From Paracyclopina nana (taxonomy: Eukaryota; Arthropoda; Copepoda; Cyclopoida; Cyclopettidae): a DNA stretch of 64,000 bases. The DNA lies in contig JAGUCH010000002.1 of the NCBI GenBank assembly GCA_019096065.1, forward strand, positions 8,258,501 through 8,322,500, written 5' to 3'. The translations under genes and the position numbers were made by a program. How positions within the stretch are numbered: the first letter of the stretch is position 1; each line of letters starts with the position of its first letter. Of the stretch, positions 50,801 through 60,500 are shown one piece after another. Below the pieces are notes generated by a model. That model was not told where the DNA came from and did no database searches. It worked only from the letters and a program-made list of their open reading frames with translations.

Positions 50801-53800
50801 CAGTTGACTTGTTTCAGCCGTGTGCATTCGCGAGTTTTTTTCGCCACGCAAAAAAGACTTTATTTTTACTACTGTAGCGCCCTCATCCACTGAGAAGAAG
50901 CCGTTTGTGTGCAACTTTTGTCGTAAAGAGTTCGGGCATTTGAGCAGCTTGGAATCGCACATGGACCATATGCACTCTGGGGACTCAAAGCACGCCTGCG
51001 AAACCTGTGGGAAATCTTTCTCATCTAAGTCCAATCTCACAGCTCACAAAAAAATCCATTCAGGTACAATGCAGCAGAAGCAGTTTTTAAATGAATTTTT
51101 TTTTAAAGGTTTTTTTTTCGTTTCCGTAGGAGAACGTCCATTTGAGTGCGCAGTGTGCCATAAGCGATTTAGGCAAAAGGCCCATTTACAAAAGCACGAG
51201 ACTACACACAGTTCGGCCACACCTTATCAATGTAGCGTGTGCGACAAGGCCTTCGGCCACATCTCTAATCTCAACACTCACATGGCCACTCACAGTAACG
51301 TCAGGTAAGAGTCCCTTTTAATCAAGTACCCAGGGTCATTATTTCTGTGGCGTAGAACCTGCTAATAGTGCAATCCGAGAAGAATTGATTGCCTGGCATC
51401 ACTTATTGCTAAAAATGCGTGTTCTACCTAGCTAGATAGCCAGTCAAGCATGTTGTATCATGTTGAAGCATACTTCCCTATATTGACTCTCACGTGTATT
51501 ATAGCTATAGTAGATACTCCCTTGTTACCCCAGCGCGCGCGTGCACTCATTCATTCTTTCTGTATTGCTTAAGCTTGCACTGAATTACACTCAGTACACA
51601 TCTCGTATCAAAGTGGATACGTTCGCCTCGATCTGGTAAATCTCGGCGTAGCAGTGCTCACGGTTTCCTGATACAAGACCAGGGATCCAACCGACGTAGC
51701 TCGAGTAGTAGTGCCTTAAGTGTCACCCACGAGGTCGGGACCAACCATGGCGTCAGTTCTCAGTCTCTTTGCATAAGAGGCCCTTTCCTAGAAGAGGGAA
51801 GGTTTGAGAAGCAGCCGAAGAAGGTTTGTGAGTGGAAAATTTCCGCCACCCTTGGCAGCATCACGACAACAAAGTGTGAGAGGCAGCCGGAGAAGGTTTC
51901 GTGAGTGGAATTGTGAAAGTTCCGCCACCCTTGGCAGCATCACAACAAAAAAGTGTCAACAAAAGTGTCCATGAGCCAGGACTCAATTAAAAGTGCTGGC
52001 GAAGAAGAGTGGCATACTGCAGATCAGAACGTATTTGCAGCACTTCAAAGGCAAGTGAAAGCCTTAGAAGAAGCCAAAGAAGAAGCGGAGGGCCCCGAAG
52101 ATACGCTTTTGGCAGCCACAAATAGTGACGAGGACACATTTGACACAAGTGCGGTCAGAGCAAATTTAGCGATGACCGAGAAGGAGATTCCAACTGACTT
52201 GCAATTGGCAATCGGAAAGCTTTCCGAAGCCAGAGGTGCAAGAGCACTCGAGGACCTCACCAAACAAATACATAGTCTCAATGGACACAAGAGTTGGTTG
52301 TCCAGGCACATGAATGCCGGAGAGAAGCTATGCGAGGCCCTGGAAAGGCAGAAGGACATTTCAGTTTCAGAAGCAAAAGAGCTCCAGAAGCTGAAACAGA
52401 AGTTGGTCGACCAGGAGAATAGCATCATGCAGATATTAAATAACCTGCCGGACGAGACCCGAGTCACTCAAGCTGACAAGGTCAAGGAGATGTTCGAGAG
52501 AAAGGATGCCCTGGAATTGAAAGCACTGGCAATCACAGGCCGGTACGAAAAGGCCAACCCAACTGCCATATCGGCATCAAATGCACCGGCATCAGAGGAC
52601 AGAAAAATTGTCAAGCCGGATGCAAATTTGAAGCCGAAAACGCTGAAGACTGGTGCTACAGCCATTGAGCTGCAGGTTTTTTTGAGGACTTGGAAGACCT
52701 ATGTTCAAGAGTCGGAGATCCAGAAGAAGTCCATCGATGCCCAGCACACCTACAGTCTGGTATTATTTGATGCCAATCTATCAGCCAAGATTTCAGCAAA
52801 GTTGAGTGCGGAATCGCCCCTTTTCATACAAGATGAAAATGTGGGCACTCCTTGGATCCTTTCAATGGAGAGGATCGTAGTAAACGAGTTCCAGCTGGCG
52901 TTTCCATTGTCTAAGAGAAGACTGGAGTGCTTTCGTCACAAAAGTACAAACCCAAGCGAGCTGCATGGAACGAGTTGGGCTGCATTTGAGCTGAAATGCA
53001 AAGCAGCCGAGTTTGAGAGCATGGACATAGAGACGGTAATGAAGTACCTCTATATGAGCTCTCTAGCTAATAAAGCCTTACGGAAAGAGCTTATCAAGGC
53101 CGACAACTTAGCTGGCGGCAAAGCAACGATGGAAGAGCTCAAATCGGCTGGCAATATGTATGATGTTAATACAGCCACCGAAGAGGGTTACGAGAACCCT
53201 ACCGTGAAGAAGGCTGGGCCTACTGCTTATCGCAAGAAAAAGGCCATGGGCTCGAATGCTGGGGCTGAGGCCGCAGGTTCAAGCCAGAAGAAGAAGCATG
53301 GAGGTTGCTTTGAATGCGGAAGTAAAGAGCACCTCCGACCAAATTGTCCGAAGGCACCAACCTGTCAATTTTGCAAGAAGAAGGGTCATGGGGCGGACAA
53401 ATGCTTCAAGAAGAAAGGCAAGGGCGAGGGTGGCGAGAAGAAGCCGAATGGGAACCCGACGAAAGCCATTAAAAAATTCACAGTTAAGTTGCCTTTGAGT
53501 TTTGATTTTTCTAGCACATTGGAGTGTAAAAACGCTATTGCTTGCAATGAGGCAATACGCATTATGAAAAAATCAAAAGATAGATACTCTCTGCCGTTCA
53601 TTTTTCAGAGTCGCATCAAGAGGATGGAGGAAGATGACGGAGGGGCAGGGGTTATCAAGATGGCGAAGACCAAGAGCAGAAAAAAGAAGGAGATGCAGCA
53701 GAAGATCTCCAAGGCAGTGAGCGGGCTGCGGCCCTCATGCCTACCCAATGCTACCAGGGTCACGTCATCAAGGCCAACTCCCAAGGCCAAGCTATTATTT

Positions 53801-56800
53801 TGCCCTGAGGTAGGGTCTGCTTTCTCTACGTATTGCCTGCCAGATACTGGAGCAACCATTACTGTGGTTGATGAGAAAGTTGCAGCGGAGATGGGGATGC
53901 CAATATATCCCAATCCGGAGACCGTCAGGAGCGTTGATGGCACCGAAGTGAAGACGAGCAAAACATGTGAGATTACAATATCACGTGGCATGAAAGTGGT
54001 TGTAGTAACCAATGCAGTGGTCGCTTCACTTGGTGACGATGAAGAGGTGATTGTCGACTGGCAGACACTGGAGATATTAGGCGTGGTTGGCCTAAACATT
54101 AACTCCACGGCAATCGCAGCAACCACAATGGATATGACTCTGGAGAGCTTGAAGCTCAAATATGCAGAGGTCTTTGCAGACAAGCTTGACAAAACCAGGT
54201 TTATGAAGGGTGAACCCATGAAGATCCACCTAGTGGATGGGGACATAAAACCTATGAGGATCTCTTCAACCAATGCCATACCGGTGCATCTCAAAGCAGC
54301 GGCGGACAAGTGCATTAAGGATTTGGAGGATGCCGACATTGTCAAGAAGCTGAAGCCAGGGGAGATGACAGATTGGACCTCTAGAGGTTTCTTTGTCATC
54401 AAGTCTGATGGGAAATCTGTCCGGTTGGTTACGGATTTTGTTCAGCTGAACAAGTACGTGAAGAGACCAACCCACCCCTTTACGTCTGCATTCCATTTGT
54501 TGAAGAGCATCCCTGCAAAGGCTCAGTGGTTTGTGGTCGGAGACTGTGCGCAGGGATACCACCAGATCAAGTTGGAAGAAAAGTCATCCTACTTGACTAC
54601 ATTTTTGCTACCACAGGGAAGATTCCGTTATGTGAGAGCTCCCATGGGGCTCACATCTTCCAGTGATGAGTGGTGCTGCAGGAGCGACATGATCATGACT
54701 GCCCTGAACGGAAAGGGAGTCAAATTGGTCGATGATGTCCTCATCTGGGGAGAAACAGAGCAGGAAGCCCTGCACAATCTGGATGTCCTCCTCAGCAACT
54801 GCAAAACCTATGGTGTCAGCTTATCACCCAAAAAGCTGCACATGGGTGAACGTGTCAAGTTTGCTGGATTCATGGTCAGCAAGAATGGTGTAGAACCACA
54901 CGATGACAACTTGAAAGCAATCAGGGAGTACCCAAGGCCAGCCAACCAGTCGGATGTGCGAAGCTTTTTGGGATTGGCTCAAACTTTAGGAAGTTTCTTG
55001 CCTGATTTGGCCCACATGTCAGCTTCATTGAGGGAGCTAACCAAGGCCAAAGTTCAGTTTCAGTGGTTACCAAGACACGAAGAAGACTTCAACCAGCTGA
55101 AGAAGATCCTGACCGGACCTTTGTTGGTGAAGCATTTTGATGTCAACAAGACCACAGTGTTGACAACGGATGCCAGCAGGTTATATGGCATCGGCTACAT
55201 TCTAACTCAGTATGACCCAAAAGACCCGGACAGGAGCTACCTGATTACCTGTGGGTCCAAGGTCAACTCCGCTGCTGAGAAGAATTATGCAACTATTGAG
55301 CTGGAGTTGCTGGGAATAGTCTATGGATGTGAGAAGAGCTCGCATTTTCTGCATGGCTGCCCAAAATTTTTGGTGAAGACTGACCACAAGCCTTTACTTG
55401 GTATTATGAACAAGGACATGGCAGAGATCACTAACTCCAGACTCTTGAGGCTTAGGGAGAGGCTACTACCGTTCAACTTCGATTTGGTCTACCTTGAGGG
55501 GAAGTTAAACTTCATTGCAGATGCCTTGTCAAGACATCCCATTAACTTCTCAGATGACCACCCAGACGCTGAAGAAACAGAAACTTTGAAGAACTCAAAG
55601 ATCAGCGTAATCTCAGCCCTCTCTGTCTCAGCACAAGAAGATCCGGCATTCCAAGAAATCCATGATGCAGCAAGAGCTGACAAGGAGTATCAGGATCTAA
55701 TTGAGGCCATCCAGGAAGACCTTCATCATCATAAGAAGAAGGGTGTGGCCATTCATGCATTAAAGCTGGTGCCCCAAAACCTTTGGGGGCAGCTTTCAGT
55801 CCAAGATGGAATGGTTGTCATTGATGGGAAACGTGTCTTCGTACCAAAGGAAGCACGTCCATTCATCTTGAGGACTCTTCATATTGCGCATCCTGGGCAA
55901 ACGAAGAGCCTGGCTACGGCCAGACAATTCTACTATTGGAGTGGTATGACCAAGGATATCAGACAATCAGTAGAAGAGTGCGAAATGTGCCAAAAGTACA
56001 TGGCCTCTTTACCGCATGATGAAGAAGGCGAGAACATGGTACCAACGGCCCCAATGCAGAGTATTGCAATGGATTTGGGCCATCATGAAGGGGCAGACTA
56101 TTTAATAGTTGTGGACACCTTCAGTGGTTGGCCTTGGATTTTCAAGATGGTAAGATACACTAGTGAGGAAATCATCAAGAAGTTGACGATCATTTTTGCC
56201 ACATTTGGGTACCCGATCGTGATGAGATCCGACAATGCTGGATGCTTCACCTCTCATGAAATGCGTGAGTTTTGTAAAGAGCATGGCATAATTGCCACCA
56301 CCAGCAGCCCTTATCACCACGAGTCCAACGGGACCGGGAAGCTAGTGTGAAAAACATGAAAAGGCTGGTTATGAAAACCAAGACCCTAAGGGAGATGAAT
56401 GCCGCTGTGCTGGAATTTCGAAATCTGGCACGAGCAGACGGCAAATCCCCTGCGAAGATGTTTTTGGGCCGTCATTTAAGGACGAAATTACCAATCTTGC
56501 ATGAGATGACAAAGCTTGAGATGCCAGAACCCAGAGCTGAAAAGAAGCAATTGCCAAACGAGATCATTCCAGATTTCAAGGTGGGGGAAAAAGTGCGCAT
56601 GCAAAATGCACTTACTAAGCTATGGGAGGAGTTAGGAGTCATCCTCGAAGTTCGGCATTCCGGTAGAAGCTACGTCATCAAAAGTGATGATGGCGTGATC
56701 AGTGTGAGGAACAAGCGCTTCTTACGCAAGCATAAGACGGCTGACCTCGATGCAAATGCATCGTTATGACTAGTAAGTAAAGCACCTCACTCAACGCCCA

Positions 56801-59616
56801 GCTTTTGCAGCAGCACCTTCTCCAGGAAAACATTTCCATCAGCACTCAGTAAGTCTTTTTTGATGTATACATACACCCAGTGGCTCGGTACTTTGAACAC
56901 GCCGACCGCAGAAGAGGCTAAGAAAAACGAAGAGAAGTTAGCTGCCCTAATTGCAAAAAGCATTGTAAAAAATTGTCCCCCTGTAAATTGCACTTGGTCG
57001 GAGGTTATAATGGGATCAGGTCAAAGTACAACCAACAGCGCCGACAAAGCGAAGACTCAGGTTGTTGATGAGACCAGCCACACTGGTATTAGGCTAGCGG
57101 ACATCGATATCATGGTTCCGCAAGGCTCCAGCGAGGAGGACAAGTCAGCTGCTGAGGCAACTGGCAGAGATGTCACGCATTGGATCTTCTATGGAGTGGC
57201 CTTTTGCGCTTTGATGGCTTTGCTATGGATTGGACTGCGGTTCAGGAAATGGCGGAAGAAGGCCAGCGCGAGGAAAAGGGCCAGAGACTCCCTGTTGATC
57301 ATGCACTCCCAAGCTGCAAATGTGCAGCCACCGGTCTACCCCCAACAAGCCCCTGCCCCATATGGCTGTCCAGGCTATGCGTCACCCTATGTCACGCCCT
57401 TCGCCTCGACAATGTCCATCGCCCCGACCCCTCATCCGATGGTTTATCAACCTTTCCCAGGAGTTGTACAGAGCTTGCCAAACATGGCTTATGGAGCCTC
57501 CCCGCTGGGAAGTTCACCAACGGTTTCGCATCCTGACTCGCCCCCCTTGCAGGAGGAGGAGCAGAGACGGCGAAATCGTCTCTTTGCCATCTCTTACAAC
57601 AATATCTAAAGTGTTTTTCTCTGTGTTGCAGGCATGTCAGAAGCCCGAGGTGACCGTTCCCCCATTGATTGGGATCATCCCGATTGGGACCCCAACACAC
57701 CTGTAGATGAGCGCCTGATCGCACCAGCGCCACTCGATGTAGCCGCCCTCAATGAGCTGGACGATGTAGCCAAGCTCAAAGCCGAATTGGCGAAGGCCAA
57801 GGAGGAAGTCTATGATGCCCAGTACAGGATCACCGAACTGGAGCATAATCTGGCTGAGGCCAACCAGGAGGTCAGGGACCTCATTTGGACGAAGGATGTG
57901 CTGCGTGCGGATTTGAAGCACCAGTACAATGGCTACAGGCGAATGCTGGACAAGATTTTCGACAACATCCACAAGGCCATGAACTCGCCTGGCAAGAAAT
58001 GGAAGCGGACTCGGATTGTCCCCATGACACCCCTGAGGGTAGTTGTTGACGCCGATGGGGTCCGCAGAATCTCCAGACCGTGTTACGAGAACGCGGAATC
58101 TGCCAAGCACGATGGGTTCTCGGCCAGGGCCGGTAAGGCATATACCCGTCAAGGCATAATGCTGGAGGCCGAGCTCATTGGATTCGGTCAACTGGACAAG
58201 GCATGCAAATTGGATGATGGTTCCGAAGATGAAGCTTCCGTCACGAAGTCCGAGGTCATCAAGATCCTAGACTTGAAGCGTGACGAGTTGGCCAGAGATG
58301 ATCGCCAGAAGTACGGCATTTTTGTAGCTGCAATGGTAGCTATTGGTGTTGGCATGTTCATATGGTGCACCAATGGAGGGGAGGTTGCTTTGACGACATC
58401 GCCTTGAAGAGCAACATAGAGAAATGAAGACACTGGATCGGATGATGGAACTGAATTTTGATACGCTATGCATTTTTCCTATTTTTCTATTTCATCAGGT
58501 TTTTTATGCTCTCATCGAAATTCTCGCTTGCTAGGTATATCATAAATCCTAGGCCCCAAAATTAGAGTAGTTCGAGGTCAATTGATAGGCTAATATGTTA
58601 GTGATTACAGCTACCCAGGGGTATCCGTACCCACTTGGGGGAGGTGTTGTATCATGTTGAAGCATACTTCCCTATATTGACTCTCACGTGTATTATAGCT
58701 ATAGTAGATACTCCCTTGTTACCCCAGCGCGCGTGCACTCATTCATTCTTTCTGTATTGCTTAAGCTTGCACTGAATTACACTCAGTACACATCGCGTAT
58801 CAAAGTGGATACGTTCGCCTCGATCTGGTAAATCTCGGCGTAGCAGTGCTCACGGTTTCCTGATACAAGACCAGGGATCCAACCGACGTAGCTCGAGTAG
58901 TAGTGCCTTAAGTGTCACCCACGAGGTCGGGACCAACCAAAGCATATGTGTAGGAGTTTGAGAGAAACCCTCATATTGCTTCATCTGCTGATATTTCTAT
59001 TACATCACAAGTTCACTCGAAGAGGTGACTGCCAAGTTTCTCTCGATTCGTGCATGCAATACACATCTCTTCGCCTCTCGGTAAAAGTGAAACTAGACTT
59101 GCACCAGACTTGCACATAATCTACAGCTCGCCATTCGTTCTTTTTCCTTCCAATATTGAAGAAAAACCTAGACGCATATGTAGTAGTACTCTTACTGATA
59201 ATGAGTTGTTCAGCTTCAGTTTATTGAACTGTTAGGACCCTTGTTCCAATATGCGTTTTCTTTGCAGGCCCTATCAGTGTGCGGACTGCGGAAAATCGTA
59301 CAAAGATTCCGCGAGTTTCAAGCGGCACAGGTTAGGCCACACTGGCGAGAGGCCTTACAATTGCGACCTTTGCGACGAGTCCTTCATTGATTCGAAGGCC
59401 GTCCGACGCCATAGGGAGATCGCCCACCCCAACGACCCGCCCAAGCCCGCCTCCCCCGACGACGAGGAGGAGGTGGACGACGACGAAGACGCCACCCCCT
59501 CGACCTCGGCCTACTCCAGCTTCGAAAGCAAAAACGAGGAGATCGAAGTGGAGAAGGAGATGGCCGAAGAGGACGACGAAGACGAAGACGAGTTTTCCGA
59601 GGCCGACGCCTCGTAG
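47837..59616 (+). CDS. Large multi-C2H2 zinc-finger transcription factor (seven coding exons)
   Basis: The exons are 47837-48046, 48114-48324, 48486-48697, 48783-50619, 50878-51063, 51130-51304 and 59268-59616. The total is 3,180 nt and 1,059 residues, and all intron phases agree. N-terminal VDLSRK and EDEAPLDLK (about residues 40-70) and GLDLTIGKR (in exon 4) resemble CtBP-binding PxDLS motifs. I count 13 C2H2 fingers: three near residues 170-245 (exons 3-4), four in the middle of exon 4 (CNQCTF to CPTCGE), two in exon 5, two in exon 6 and two in exon 7. Several fingers are split by introns, and HS-GERPFEC across exons 5/6 is a classic linker. The stretch after the middle fingers holds a basic KKRKV nuclear-localisation-type motif and a long Pro/His/Ser-rich region. 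The C terminus is highly acidic. It is a nuclear DNA-binding regulator, probably a repressor. I do not recognise the orthologue. Intron 6 (about 8 kb) is mostly an LTR element. Confidence 0.88.
51064..51129 (+). other. 66-nt stop-free intron in a finger linker
   Basis: Starts G|GTACAATG and ends TTTCCGTAG|GA. It is 22 codons with no stop in the gene's frame and is very T/Phe-rich if translated. Splicing restores the conserved H-S-G-E-R-P-F linker. Confidence 0.85.
51451..51747 (+). repeat. 5' LTR
   Basis: Begins TGTTGTATCATG and ends GGGACCAACCA. A short GCGCGC run near its middle is two bases longer than in the 3' copy. Confidence 0.95.
51748..51765 (+). other. Primer-binding site of the LTR element
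   Basis: TGGCGTCAGTTCTCAG begins directly after the LTR CA, as expected for pairing with the CCA end of a host tRNA. The tRNA was not identified. Confidence 0.7.
51806..51957 (+). repeat. Tandem duplication in the element leader
   Basis: Two units of about 72 and 79 bp (51806-51877 and 51878-51957) share GCAGCCGAAGAAGGTTT-like starts, TTCCGCCACCCTTGGCAGCA and AAAGTGT ends. They lie between the primer-binding site and gag and could be a structured leader or packaging region. Confidence 0.75.
51971..56769 (+). CDS. gag-pol region of the Ty3/gypsy element
   Basis: The gag part begins MSQDSIKSAGEEEW with coiled-coil-prone sequence and ends in two CCHC knuckles near 53306-53410 (CFECGSKEHLRPNC and CQFCKKKGHGADKC). 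It is followed by an aspartic protease (LPDTGAT, about 53.84 kb), a reverse transcriptase with an LVDD catalytic box (about 54.73 kb), RNase H (TTDASRLYGIGY, about 55.16 kb) and an integrase with an H-H-C-C zinc domain (about 55.88-56.0 kb) and the D-D-E core (AMDL, RSDNAG, HHESNG). Gag and pol are joined in one frame, as in several Ty3/gypsy lineages. This is a fossil-class element and counts as nearly whole, with about one break. Confidence 0.9.
56863..57609 (+). CDS. Element ORF in the envelope position, single-pass membrane protein
   Basis: About 248 residues, downstream of pol. A hydrophilic N-terminal part contains an internal MGSGQST, which resembles an N-myristoylation start. A single membrane segment (HWIFYGVAFCALMALLWIGL) is followed by a strongly basic stretch (RFRKWRKKASARKRAR) and a Pro/Tyr-rich tail with a PPVYP late-domain-like motif. 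It has no signal peptide, furin site or fusion peptide of a classical gypsy envelope. Its function is unknown. Confidence 0.65.
   Translation: MYTYTQWLGTLNTPTAEEAKKNEEKLAALIAKSIVKNCPPVNCTWSEVIMGSGQSTTNSADKAKTQVVDETSHTGIRLADIDIMVPQGSSEEDKSAAEATGRDVTHWIFYGVAFCALMALLWIGLRFRKWRKKASARKRARDSLLIMHSQAANVQPPVYPQQAPAPYGCPGYASPYVTPFASTMSIAPTPHPMVYQPFPGVVQSLPNMAYGASPLGSSPTVSHPDSPPLQEEEQRRRNRLFAISYNNI
57634..58407 (+). CDS. Element last ORF, coiled coil plus C-terminal membrane anchor
   Basis: 257 residues. A long coiled coil (about 45-95; DVAKLKAELAKAKEE and similar) is followed by a basic central domain and a C-terminal hydrophobic segment (YGIFVAAMVAIGVGMFI) about 15 residues from the end, the layout of a tail-anchored protein. 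The ATG is immediately preceded by a pyrimidine tract and GCAG, a good 3' splice-site match. Errantivirus envelope genes are known to be expressed from a spliced subgenomic RNA, and this ORF may be made in the same way. I do not recognise a family. Confidence 0.65.
   Translation: MSEARGDRSPIDWDHPDWDPNTPVDERLIAPAPLDVAALNELDDVAKLKAELAKAKEEVYDAQYRITELEHNLAEANQEVRDLIWTKDVLRADLKHQYNGYRRMLDKIFDNIHKAMNSPGKKWKRTRIVPMTPLRVVVDADGVRRISRPCYENAESAKHDGFSARAGKAYTRQGIMLEAELIGFGQLDKACKLDDGSEDEASVTKSEVIKILDLKRDELARDDRQKYGIFVAAMVAIGVGMFIWCTNGGEVALTTSP
58637..58644 (+). other. Polypurine tract of the LTR element
   Basis: GGGGGAGG directly abutting the TG of the 3' LTR, the usual plus-strand primer position. Confidence 0.8.
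58645..58939 (+). repeat. 3' LTR
   Basis: 295 bp, identical to the 5' LTR except for one substitution and a 2-bp shorter GC run. It is followed by the AAGCA duplication. Confidence 0.95.
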
Positions 59617-60500
59617 CTGAAGAAAGTGAAAACTACCTTTATCTTGGAGTTGCGAAATTTTTCACAGCCGCCACCTGGCTCTCTTCACGACGATGAAGGT
59701 TGTGTGGCGGTGAAACATTTTGGCATGCCAACTTTCAACTTATTGAGGTTGTGATATTGTTGATGAATTGCTACAAACGACGACGACGCATTTGTCCCTC
59801 CACTCTTTTGACTGATTTGTACTCGTATCACCTACAAAAGGAACAAACTTAAAAATCGCGCGCGCGCATCTTAACACTTTTACGCTATGATTCCTCAGAC
59901 AAACAAACCTTTTTTTACTTTCTTATGGGCATCCACGTTTAATTTGTACATAGCGATACTGGACCTACTTGTCCAACTTGATCAAAAAGAGTCAACAAGA
60001 AACCTGTTCTAATCGAAAACAAAACGAGGGGGGTCAGGGGCCCTAGCTTTCCACGAGGCCACCCACCCACCCTTTGTTAACTGGTGGCATTTTTGTAACA
60101 TATGTACATAAAAAGAGTTCAACCCTCCCTTCTTTCCTCCCCATCATTTGATACAAGAAATGTGATGTTTTAACACGATGGCAACGACAAAGATGCCACA
60201 AGGCAGTACAATGATCATGGCGAGTGAGTTGTCAACGCTACGCTTGACAAGACCGAAATTCTTCTAGATTATTGCCTTTTTTGCGAGAAAATATTCCATG
60301 ACCGGCAAGTATTATGTTAATAACAAGGAGAAAGTAGTGACGTACTTTGCAGAAAAAAAAGAAGCTAGTCCCCCCGAACTTTTTGCAGCCTCCCTTCTCA
60401 CCCTCTCTTTTCCGCTACTATGTATATAGATTTTTTCCTTGCGCGCATATTTTCCGCATCACCTAATGGATTTTAATAAAGAGCAGAGATATCCTTTTTT
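59617..60500 (+). other. 3' UTR of the C2H2 gene
   Basis: An AT-rich, T-run-rich stretch from the TAG stop to the first good AATAAA (60475-60480). It contains three Pumilio-type octamers: TGTACATA at 59945-59952 and 60103-60110, and TGTATATA at 60421-60428. Confidence 0.6.
60475..60480 (+). promoter_or_regulatory. Polyadenylation signal of the C2H2 gene
   Basis: AATAAA followed by a T-rich stretch, about 860 bases after the stop codon. It is the first AATAAA on this strand after the coding end. Confidence 0.6.

Larger units (their letters stand above)
51451..58939 (+). mobile_element. Ty3/gypsy LTR retrotransposon with two extra 3' ORFs, nearly whole
   Basis: A 7.49-kb element in intron 6 of the C2H2 gene, in the same orientation as the gene. 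It has LTRs of 297 and 295 bp with TG..CA ends, a 5-bp AAGCA target duplication (51446-51450 and 58940-58944), a primer-binding site right after the 5' LTR, gag-pol in the Ty3/gypsy order (protease, reverse transcriptase, RNase H, integrase), two further ORFs in the envelope position, and a purine tract before the 3' LTR. The LTRs differ by one substitution and one 2-bp length change, so the insertion is very recent. It looks almost whole, with about one break in pol. Confidence 0.95.
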
